From assembly GCA_964420145.1 (NCBI GenBank), contig CAYQRB010000023.1, positions 1 through 13,954 on the forward strand: 13,954 bases of DNA, given 5' to 3'. Position numbers and translations under genes: made by a program. Each line of letters begins with the position of its first letter. Position 1 is the stretch's first letter. The notes under the pieces were generated by a model. It did not search any database. It was not told the origin of the DNA and saw only the letters and a list, made by a program, of their open reading frames with translations. This stretch comes from JAJTYI01 sp964420145 (GTDB taxonomy: Bacteria > Patescibacteriota > Dojkabacteria > B142 > OLB20). This document shows, in pieces, positions 7,725 to 13,954 of this stretch.

Positions 7725-8369
7725 TTACTTTTTCTTAGTATTGGTAAATCCTTTGTTTACCATTATCATCGAACCCAAAAGAGTAGCACCTATTCCAAAA
7801 GCCGTATACAGACCTAAGCCAGTATCCGCTAACACCCCTTGTCCGTTTTTAGAATCTTGTGTACCTAATACATTTCCTGTTGGCATTACTGTAGGAGCTA
7901 GTGTTACACCTGTTGTTGGGGCAACGGTAGGCATTATGGTTGGGTTAACTGTAGGAGTAGCGGTAGTTTCAACTGTTGGCGTAACTGTAACTTCTAGTGT
8001 CGGAGTTACGGTTGGCTCTGGTGTTACAGTAGGAAGAACGGTTGGTGTTGGCTTTTGACAATTAGAATCTGGTTGCCATTCATTGTTATAACCATTGTTG
8101 TAGCCATTATTATAGTCATTATTATAACCGTTGTTGTAGCCGTTATTATAACCATTATTGTAGCAATTGTTGTAGCCGTTATTATAACCATTATTGTTGT
8201 CTTTTTTATGGCTAACACCAAAATCACTATAACAATGATCTCTATCATCTTCACTACGACTAGCATAAACAAGTCCAGAACCTGTATAAACAGATAAAAA
8301 GACAAGGGTAGTCGTAACAAACAAGATATTAGTCAACAAAATTCTAAATAGCTTTCGATGATTTTTCAT
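7725..8369 (-). CDS. Small sortase-anchored surface protein with Asn-Asn-Tyr-Gly repeats and a Pro/Thr stalk
   Basis: This 214-residue predicted surface protein starts at an ATG (8367-8369). It has a signal peptide (hydrophobic residues 8-28, likely cleavage after VYA at 34-36), a short charged segment, then nine NNYG-type tetrapeptides. A Pro/Thr/Val-rich stalk of about 70 residues follows (PTVTPEPTVTPT-like), then NVLGTQ. The end is a sorting signal LADTG (nt 7818-7832), a hydrophobic helix and NTKKK. Stalk and C-terminus resemble those of the large neighbour at 3306..7502, suggesting the same anchoring route. The repeat region is low-complexity, polar and Tyr-rich, with one Cys and one Asp in place of Gly, so it could self-associate; the function is unknown. 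The gene has its own strong promoter and UUCG terminator, so it is probably monocistronic. Confidence 0.85.
   Translation of the reverse strand: MKNHRKLFRILLTNILFVTTTLVFLSVYTGSGLVYASRSEDDRDHCYSDFGVSHKKDNNNGYNNGYNNCYNNGYNNGYNNGYNNDYNNGYNNGYNNEWQPDSNCQKPTPTVLPTVTPEPTVTPTLEVTVTPTVETTATPTVNPTIMPTVAPTTGVTLAPTVMPTGNVLGTQDSKNGQGVLADTGLGLYTAFGIGATLLGSMIMVNKGFTNTKKK
8082..8198 (-). repeat. 12-bp coding tandem repeat, nine units plus a partial one
   Basis: Nine 12-nt units (8082-8189) plus a 9-nt remnant encode Asn/Tyr/Gly tetrapeptides in frame. Units often alternate between TAT-with-GGT and TAC-with-GGC codon pairs, hinting at a 24-nt higher-order duplication. Unit 3 (8106-8117) has Asp and unit 7 (8154-8165) has Cys in place of Gly. 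Because units are multiples of three, copy-number change by slippage would change protein length without a frameshift. Confidence 0.9.
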
Positions 8370-8401
8370 ATAAAAAAAGAAATAACAATTAAATTGGCGT
8401 G

Positions 8402-8430
8402 ATTATAATACATTTCGCAACTTTTGTAAA
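8402..8430 (-). promoter_or_regulatory. Strong sigma-70-type promoter of the repeat surface protein
   Basis: On the minus strand TTTACA (8425-8430) is followed after exactly 17 nt by a consensus TATAAT (8402-8407). The predicted start near 8395 leaves a leader of about 26 nt that is AT-rich, with a T tract but no Shine-Dalgarno sequence. This is the best promoter match in the window. Confidence 0.7.
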
Positions 8431-8507
8431 GCAAAGTGGGGTAAAATATTTATTTATACAAATTCTAATTCTTCTGAAATATTTTTCAAACCTATCTACA
8501 CACATAA

Positions 8508-11102
8508 CTATGCATTAATATACTCAAGTCGTCTCATCAGAACCCCATCTAATATATCCTCTCCAGCACCTTCGGGAGTTACATCACTACCCATCCTTTC
8601 TAGTTTACGATCCCTAAGCCACATTCGACTAGCTGGAGCTAAGAAAAGATTTCTGTATGAATACATCGCATAAGCCATTGCCCTTCTACCCAATTCCCTC
8701 AGAATCACTAGCTCTTCTCGCAAAGGATCTACTATCCCTCTCTTCTTTCCAATCTCCTTGTAAGTTCGGGATGCAGAGCCAAAAGTATTGTTTAAATGTC
8801 TATTTGAATCAACCAATATCACCTCATAATAAATTGGATTACTGGCATCATCAGGAATAATCTGAAAAACAACTTTTACATCAGCATAATCTGTAGGTCT
8901 TTGGGGGAATTCATATAAACTTTCCATTTCTGGAATTCCTAAACTTTCTTTAAGATTAGTAATTAATCCATTTGCCACATTACCAATCCCCTCTTCTTTT
9001 AGGGATATTCTGATAGGCTGTTTTGGGGTTTTCCCCTCTACACTCTCTTGTGGTCTATAGATATTGATATTTACACCTTGTTCTCTAGCCTGTAAAACTA
9101 TCGCTTGAATAGTTTTAACTGCCTCCTCTAACAAATCTTTGTCTGAAGTAATCAGAGGGAAAATAATCCGACATCTTTTTACATCTGTGGTAACACTACG
9201 ACCCTCTTCCCCGAATTTGGGTAATACCGAACCAATACCTTTTGTATCAAATTCAATTACCGAATCCCCTCCAGCTATCCTTGTTATAATGTCCTCAATA
9301 ATACCTAACTCCGGTCTAGAATGAACCTGATCTATCATTTCTTGTGCTTCATCTACAAAGTCTTGTCCTCTCAGTACTCCATATATATGTGAATTTATCT
9401 CCTTTTTCAAAGCTTTAGATGTACCTTTTAGACCAAAAGCTTCGAGTAAAGGAAAAAGAAAGTACAACGATTCTTGACAGTTTCTCCATACATAGGTACG
9501 ATCAAACGCAGGCGGGTTCTTTATATTATCGATAACCTCAAGAGATCTCAACAAAACTGCCTCCACATCAAGTCTTAATATCTTTCTAAAAACATTAAAA
9601 TTAATTTTATTAGGGGATGGGGTAAGCCTATATAATTCTAGTTTTCTTTTCTCAAATGACTCTTGTGCTTTTCTTCGTCTATTTACCTTGGTTATCTTCT
9701 CTTGTTCAGGTGGTTTCGCAAAGATATCACCTAATAACTCCCCTATATCCTCCGAAGTATTACCATACAATCTTTTTATTAAATGTCCACTAATTACTGA
9801 TTGGTCCTCAATCTGTCTAGAACCCCTGGCAATCCCTAGTGAATATCTAAGTAATCTGGCAATGGACTGCGACTCCTTGTCTTCTTGATCTAGTTCGCTT
9901 AGTTTACTACGCATACGATTAACAAAATCACCATCCTTTACTAAGTCATGCAGATATATAGCACCTACCATTCCGGTTGAGAACAGTATTCCATATTCAG
10001 ATGCATTCTTTTCTAAGTCTTCAACCATTCGTTCTATATGTTTAATTTTTTCTTCTGCAGATCGTTCCCTCCTTGACCCTGCACCCTCACCGAAATCTAC
10101 ATCTGTAGAACTCTTCCCTTTTCTTTTTATCCAGTCAAACGCTTCACCACGAACAAAGGAAAGAAAACTCTTGGATATACTACTATCCTCTTTTACCAAG
10201 TTAAGTACTTGCTCAAACTTATTAAACAAGGGTAAATTAGCATCTCTAAAAATATCTAAATAATATCTCTCTGTTTCTTCTATATATCTATCTTGTTTAG
10301 ACTGGATACCTGGACCACGGGGATCATCCTCCAAGCTACGCAATACAGCAAGAGAGGGAGATCTCCCTTGATCATCTAACAAGTTCATCATACGATCAAT
10401 CATTTTCACCAACTTTACTACCTTCCCACTGTTTTTAATATTTTGACTATATTCTTCTATATCTACCCCGTTTCCCTTAAAGTGAGATAGGGTGCGGATT
10501 CTCTCCACCAAATGTAGAGGGAAATCTTCTACCTTTCCTGTCAAAAATTTATCTCTAGAATCCTCCAACCAATCATGAGACAAAAATGTAAATACTATAT
10601 CAAAAAAAGAGCCTGCCTGATTGTCTTCGTCTTGTAGTATAGAGTGGATTATTTCGGAACGATTATCAAATATAACTCTCATACCTGGTAATATATGACC
10701 GTTTAGAGATCTTCGAAGACCATCTTTTCTCTTTATATTCCCGTGGATTTGCCGTGTCAATTTCATTGCATCTATAAGCAACAAGTATTCTTCACTGGAG
10801 ATATAATTTGCCCCCAAATAAAAGGCAAATTGGTTTTCCACCTCTTCAGGAGTGGAGAAGTTTACCCAACCATCTACCCAATCTTCACCCTCTTTTGGTA
10901 AAAAGAACAAATCTTTTAATGATGGTCTTCCATCCTCTACTTTTCCCACATAGAAATCAAAAACATTTAGATTCGGATTTCGTCTTTCATCGTTACCCAA
11001 ATCAAATGAAGCCCTAGCATTAGGGTTTTTATTAAAAACCTGATTTATCCTGGACTCCACATCTTCTGCAGAAATCCCTGGTATCTCTGTATCTCCAGCC
11101 AT
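8508..11102 (-). CDS. Divergent RelA/SpoT-like protein: HD hydrolase, second HD-like domain, synthetase-like domain
   Basis: This 864-residue cytosolic protein probably acts on (p)ppGpp or a related alarmone. HD1 (about 105-305) keeps every RSH hydrolase residue I can place: H120 (QIHGNIKRKDG), H176-D177 and E180-D181 (SHDWLED), and D236 and N240 (KMIDRMMNL, matching KLADRLHNM). HD2 (about 370-570) has LHDLVKD (H385, D386) but lacks the ED pair and has E522 for the later Asp, so it looks degenerate. A synthetase-like domain (about 590-790) keeps a KxxxSxxxK G-loop pattern (K621, S625, K629), DVKRCR (D640, R645), Y739 and E760 (YYEVIL). It has Lys at the usual His (K743) and lacks the EVQIRT continuation. 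No TGS or ACT domain follows, only about 75 Arg-rich residues. No signal peptide or membrane segment is evident. It is transcribed divergently from a pyrophosphatase. The family call comes from motif matching by eye. Confidence 0.65.
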   Translation of the reverse strand: MAGDTEIPGISAEDVESRINQVFNKNPNARASFDLGNDERRNPNLNVFDFYVGKVEDGRPSLKDLFFLPKEGEDWVDGWVNFSTPEEVENQFAFYLGANYISSEEYLLLIDAMKLTRQIHGNIKRKDGLRRSLNGHILPGMRVIFDNRSEIIHSILQDEDNQAGSFFDIVFTFLSHDWLEDSRDKFLTGKVEDFPLHLVERIRTLSHFKGNGVDIEEYSQNIKNSGKVVKLVKMIDRMMNLLDDQGRSPSLAVLRSLEDDPRGPGIQSKQDRYIEETERYYLDIFRDANLPLFNKFEQVLNLVKEDSSISKSFLSFVRGEAFDWIKRKGKSSTDVDFGEGAGSRRERSAEEKIKHIERMVEDLEKNASEYGILFSTGMVGAIYLHDLVKDGDFVNRMRSKLSELDQEDKESQSIARLLRYSLGIARGSRQIEDQSVISGHLIKRLYGNTSEDIGELLGDIFAKPPEQEKITKVNRRRKAQESFEKRKLELYRLTPSPNKINFNVFRKILRLDVEAVLLRSLEVIDNIKNPPAFDRTYVWRNCQESLYFLFPLLEAFGLKGTSKALKKEINSHIYGVLRGQDFVDEAQEMIDQVHSRPELGIIEDIITRIAGGDSVIEFDTKGIGSVLPKFGEEGRSVTTDVKRCRIIFPLITSDKDLLEEAVKTIQAIVLQAREQGVNINIYRPQESVEGKTPKQPIRISLKEEGIGNVANGLITNLKESLGIPEMESLYEFPQRPTDYADVKVVFQIIPDDASNPIYYEVILVDSNRHLNNTFGSASRTYKEIGKKRGIVDPLREELVILRELGRRAMAYAMYSYRNLFLAPASRMWLRDRKLERMGSDVTPEGAGEDILDGVLMRRLEYINA

Positions 11103-11125
11103 TTTCTTAAAATTTACAACCCTTC

Positions 11126-11147
11126 ATTATATCATAAATATATTATA
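11126..11147 (-). promoter_or_regulatory. Tandem TATAAT boxes upstream of the RelA/SpoT-like gene
   Basis: Two exact TATAAT hexamers occur on the minus strand at 11142-11147 and 11126-11131, giving possible leaders of about 33 and 17 nt. The upstream box has only a weak -35 (GTTACA at 16 nt) and the downstream one has none obvious. They sit in the 179-nt divergent region shared with the plus-strand pyrophosphatase gene, for which only a loose TACAAT (about 11251) is visible. Confidence 0.4.
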
Positions 11148-11281
11148 CCAATCTTACGAACTTTGTAACACAATCAACTTTCCATCCTCAATCCGTTTAC
11201 TATCCTACCAATAAATTGATAAAATCTATACTTATCTTTGGCTACAATTACCCAAAGAACTTTAATTTTTAAATATACCCT

Positions 11282-12214
11282 ATGTCTATACTCGTTGTCG
11301 GTCATCTGGCTCCCGATACAGATTCTACCTGTACTCCTCTTGTGTATGCCTGGTTTCTAAATACTGTTCGTAAAACTCCCGCTGAAGCAGTAGTTACAGG
11401 AGAAATTAACAAAGAAGCATCCTATGTTTTAAAGAAGTTTGATATAGCAACACCAAAACTAATTACCAATTTCGAAGAAGGAGAGGAAGTAGTACTCATA
11501 GACACAAACAACCCCGAAGAACTCCTCCCAAGTATCAAACAAGCAAATATCCTAGAGATAATTGATCATCACAAACTCGTTGGTGGTCTTTCAACCTCAG
11601 AACCCCTCAATATGACTATTCGTAAATACGGCTGTGTAGCCACACTTGTCTGGGAAATGATAAAGCACGAGATCCCTTCTGATACCCCTAAATGGGTTTA
11701 CGGGTTTCTAATGTCAGCAATCATCTCAGATACACTAAAACTAGCCAGTCCAACAACTACTAAAAATGATACCTCCGCACTATCCGAACTTTCTGAAAAA
11801 ACAGGTATAAACATAGACGAATACGCAGAAGAACTCTTTAGTGCCAAATCCGACCTGTCAGGAATGTCAGCAGAAGATATACTGCTTTCGGATAGTAAAG
11901 TACTCTCACTAGGCAGTAAAAAGATTCGTGTTTCAGTCGTAGAGACCGTAAAACCCCAAAACGCACTATCTAGGAAGCCAGAACTACTAGAAGCTATGAC
12001 TATACTTAAACAAAAAGAAAGTCTGGATTATCTGTTTTTCTATGTCGTAAATATATTGACAAACTCATCAGATTTACTAGTAGTAACCGATGAAGAGAAA
12101 CAGCTAGCAAAGCAAGCTCATAACAGTAATTTCGATGGTGATACGATGAGTCTTCCCGGCGTAGTCTCTCGTAAAAAACAGATAATTCCTAATCTTGAAA
12201 AAGTAATAAAATAG
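11282..12214 (+). CDS. ppaC: Manganese-type (family II, DHH/DHHA2) inorganic pyrophosphatase
   Basis: This cytosolic enzyme hydrolyses pyrophosphate to phosphate and so pulls biosynthetic reactions forward. The 310-residue length matches the family. The DHH domain shows GHLAPDTDS (metal ligands H8, D12, D14), LIDTNN (D74), IIDHHK (D95, H96, H97) and ISDTLKLASPTTT (D150). The C-terminal DHHA2 domain ends in the substrate-binding SRKKQ (296-300). The match to Bacillus PpaC-type enzymes is collinear. One departure is DTNN where the family usually reads DHNE, so the His after the metal-binding Asp is a Thr. It is the only plus-strand gene here and diverges from the RelA/SpoT-like gene, whose hydrolase domain would release pyrophosphate. 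No CBS/DRTGG regulatory insert is present, so allosteric nucleotide control is unlikely. Confidence 0.92.
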   Translation: MSILVVGHLAPDTDSTCTPLVYAWFLNTVRKTPAEAVVTGEINKEASYVLKKFDIATPKLITNFEEGEEVVLIDTNNPEELLPSIKQANILEIIDHHKLVGGLSTSEPLNMTIRKYGCVATLVWEMIKHEIPSDTPKWVYGFLMSAIISDTLKLASPTTTKNDTSALSELSEKTGINIDEYAEELFSAKSDLSGMSAEDILLSDSKVLSLGSKKIRVSVVETVKPQNALSRKPELLEAMTILKQKESLDYLFFYVVNILTNSSDLLVVTDEEKQLAKQAHNSNFDGDTMSLPGVVSRKKQIIPNLEKVIK

Positions 12215-12272
12215 AGAGAGCTGAAATATAGCGATTCACAAGCTATAACCAAATCTTGAGACCAATCTTTAT

Positions 12273-12491
12273 TTAAATTGTTTGGTATCTCTGTTCCTGT
12301 GTTTCTAATACGACAGACGGTAATACCTGCCCGCAATATAAACAATATGTGTGTTTAAGGAGGCGTCTTCGCACTGCTACCCTCCCACCCTCTTGGTCTA
12401 TGTATTCTAGTTTATCCCATTTATTATAACTATGAAAGTTATGTTGCCCATCTGAACTATTAGGACAAAGGAAATTTCTTCCATCTTCCAT
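12273..12491 (-). CDS. Small putative zinc-binding protein
   Basis: I do not recognise a family for this 72-residue protein. It has C9 and two His (H17, H20) near the N-terminus and a CLYCGQ knuckle (C50, C53), a spacing plausible for one structural zinc site. Between them is a basic patch (VAVRRRLLKH, residues 38-47), which could contact nucleic acid. It starts 40 nt after the stop of the membrane-protein gene on the same strand, so it may be the last gene of that operon. It converges on the pyrophosphatase gene with 58 nt between their stops. Cys/His placement and operon position favour a real gene over a chance frame, but the evidence is modest. Confidence 0.55.
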   Translation of the reverse strand: MEDGRNFLCPNSSDGQHNFHSYNKWDKLEYIDQEGGRVAVRRRLLKHTYCLYCGQVLPSVVLETQEQRYQTI

Positions 12492-12531
12492 AAATTACAA
12501 CTAATTCTAAAGTAATATAAAATACAAAGTA

Positions 12532-13954
12532 CTATTCTATAGGGGTGAGAGTCCGAACCCTCGCCTGTATAATAATTGCCATAAGTGCTACTACTCCAAT
12601 CAAGACAAGGAGCATAGAATACTCCGGAATAGTAACCACAAGTGGGAAAAATCCAAGTGCTAAAACCATAGCTGGTATACCAAACTTACTACTAAACCTA
12701 AAACCAGAAACTTTTCCTAGCAAGTAATACATTAGCCCACCTATAATCAGAACAGCAACCATAAATGCACCATACAAAGACATTGAGAAAGTGGGTACAT
12801 TTTTAAGATTACTAAAAATCTCAATAGTAGGATCAATCGTAAAACTCGAAAGATAATGAACTAGCGGGAAATACACGGTAAACAAGATTGTTAATAAAAG
12901 AATATCAAATACAGCAAGCTCGTGTTTACCAAATCTATAAGCTAGATAAAGTAAGATAATAATAAATACAAAATAAACAGGAGCCATAGTCAAATAAATT
13001 CGTGATACCTGTGATGATGGATTTAGTTTATCTCCTATTGATACTTGAACATTTGGTTTAGAGTATAGATCAGGCTTGTTCCATATTAACTCTACAGAGT
13101 TGTCCCCAAAGACTCTCTCTGTAACTGATAGTCCGTCAACTACATTGTAAGACCTAGTACCGTTTATAGTAGCTTTGAAATTAAAATCTTGTGCTCCTTT
13201 AGGGTTTTCAATCCCTTGATAATCAAAAGTAGATAATCCAACAGTATCGTAACTTACCACAACTACTGCCTCTCCTCCGGCAGGGATTTCTCCCTCCCAG
13301 CTCAATCCGTCTGCCAAGTTCTGATCGGGACCTTGGTAATACGAATCATATGGAGTTACTATGGAATTTGTATTTATTTTGGACTTTGCATTTGGGATAT
13401 CTTCTCCGTTCACTATCAACCTAGCATTACTGATTTCCGAAGAGTCTATATTAACTGGAAAGGGAAAATCAAAAGAGATGATACTGTTTTCTTCTAGCTC
13501 ATTTTTAAGTATATATTGAGCATTGAATCTTGTGGTGTATGTTGGTTGATATGTCAGGCCCTTTTTTACAAAATCAGCATTCATAAGCACTTCTGCATTC
13601 GTAGATTTCAAGGTTGTGTTATCTACAAATCTTTTTACTTTAGTAGTATTTAGACTATTTTTAGTATAAAGCATACTATCTTGAGAAACAGCCCCTAGCT
13701 GAGGAGCAGACTGTGTGATAGGACCGTTATAAAGTCTCTCTGTTTCTGAAAAATTAGAGTAGTAGATGTTATTTCTATACCTAGCAACTTCTGACATCAC
13801 CAAACTAAAAACTCCTATGACCATAGTAAACAAGATCACAACCACGATATATTGTGCAATTAGTGATTTTAACTTTTTACCTTTCTTCTCTACTGTTTGA
13901 GGAGTCGGGATAGAATCTTGTGAAACCGTGTTAGAACCAGCAGGATCTGTAGAC
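12532..13954 (-). CDS. Polytopic membrane protein with large extracytoplasmic domain (CreD-like topology), N-terminus beyond the window
   Basis: The reading frame is open to the right edge. A GTG at 13843-13845 is not the true start, because it falls inside the first membrane helix and another 36 in-frame codons precede it. These encode a polar, Lys-rich cytoplasmic tail (...TVEKKGKKLKSLIAQY). Then come one helix (IVVVILFTMVIGVFSLVM), a beta-rich extracytoplasmic domain of about 250 residues (Asn/Ser-rich, with GEIPAGGEAVVVVSY) and about six hydrophobic segments to the C-terminus (PIE, then TAG). One helix, a large outside domain and a helix bundle match the layout of the CreD inner-membrane family. 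The bundle's ...HELAVFDILLLTILF... segment is reminiscent of CreD, but I see no decisive motif. Function is unknown. The 72-aa zinc-type protein follows after 40 nt. Confidence 0.75.
   Translation of the reverse strand, partial: STDPAGSNTVSQDSIPTPQTVEKKGKKLKSLIAQYIVVVILFTMVIGVFSLVMSEVARYRNNIYYSNFSETERLYNGPITQSAPQLGAVSQDSMLYTKNSLNTTKVKRFVDNTTLKSTNAEVLMNADFVKKGLTYQPTYTTRFNAQYILKNELEENSIISFDFPFPVNIDSSEISNARLIVNGEDIPNAKSKINTNSIVTPYDSYYQGPDQNLADGLSWEGEIPAGGEAVVVVSYDTVGLSTFDYQGIENPKGAQDFNFKATINGTRSYNVVDGLSVTERVFGDNSVELIWNKPDLYSKPNVQVSIGDKLNPSSQVSRIYLTMAPVYFVFIIILLYLAYRFGKHELAVFDILLLTILFTVYFPLVHYLSSFTIDPTIEIFSNLKNVPTFSMSLYGAFMVAVLIIGGLMYYLLGKVSGFRFSSKFGIPAMVLALGFFPLVVTIPEYSMLLVLIGVVALMAIIIQARVRTLTPIE

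Noticed and set aside
7741..8058. 105-codon plus-strand frame with Val/Gly/Thr repeats
   Set aside because: The periodic VGVTVG-like translation is the mirror image of the Pro/Thr stalk codons of the minus-strand gene; it has no independent support.
8082..8198. CRISPR-like array
   Set aside because: Units are 12 nt, contiguous, in frame and without spacers; they are coding repeats.
8024..8320. 98-codon minus frame and 80-codon plus frame across the repeat tract
   Set aside because: Both are Ile/Val/Thr-only translations of the 12-bp repeats out of frame.
8443..8485. Inverted repeat (AAAATATTT / AAATATTTT) considered as terminator of the RelA/SpoT-like gene
   Set aside because: The arms are AT-only, the loop is about 25 nt and no T tract follows; such pairs are expected by chance in this composition.
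12227..12247. Hairpin TATAGC/GCTATA downstream of the pyrophosphatase gene
   Set aside because: Only six weak pairs with a 9-nt loop and no T tract on either strand.

Overview
The window comes from an AT-rich bacterial genome. The gene content suggests a member of the Candidate Phyla Radiation (Patescibacteria) or a relative. It has Gram-positive-style sortase-anchored surface proteins with Pro/Thr-rich linkers and a VLG motif before the LxxTG signal, an Alg5-like glycosyltransferase beside a GT-C enzyme, and a very divergent stringent-response protein. No start codon examined has a convincing Shine-Dalgarno sequence. One gene (3306..7502) ends in TGA and glycines use GGN codons, which fits genetic code 11 and argues against the TGA=Gly lineages. 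The phylum is an inference, not shown by the sequence.

Layout. Nearly everything is on the minus strand, so it is best read right to left. At the right edge lies an open-ended membrane protein (12532..13954), followed by a 72-aa putative zinc-binding protein (12273..12491). The only plus-strand gene is a family II (DHH/DHHA2) inorganic pyrophosphatase (11282..12214). It is head-to-head, across 179 nt, with an 864-aa protein (8508..11102) that I read as a divergent RelA/SpoT homologue: an intact HD hydrolase-like domain, a second degenerate HD-like domain and a RelA-synthetase-like domain. Next come two sortase-type surface proteins. One is small, with nine Asn-Asn-Tyr-Gly repeats and a Pro/Thr stalk (7725..8369). 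The other is a 1398-aa multidomain adhesin-like protein with lectin-like modules, five SdrD-B-like repeats, a DUF11-like domain and an LPATG signal (3306..7502). Each has its own promoter candidate, and hairpins separate them. Then a two-gene overlapping cassette encodes a GT-C membrane glycosyltransferase (1654..3180) and an Alg5-like GT2 enzyme (906..1664). A truncated tryptophanyl-tRNA synthetase (1..829) ends the window.

How the genes may work together. The GT2/GT-C pair looks like a lipid-linked-sugar synthase plus the polytopic transferase that uses it; the neighbouring Thr/Pro-rich surface proteins are plausible but unproven acceptors. A (p)ppGpp hydrolase releases pyrophosphate, so its divergent pairing with a pyrophosphatase makes biochemical sense. 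No RNA gene, CRISPR array, insertion sequence or gene-free stretch above 300 nt was seen.
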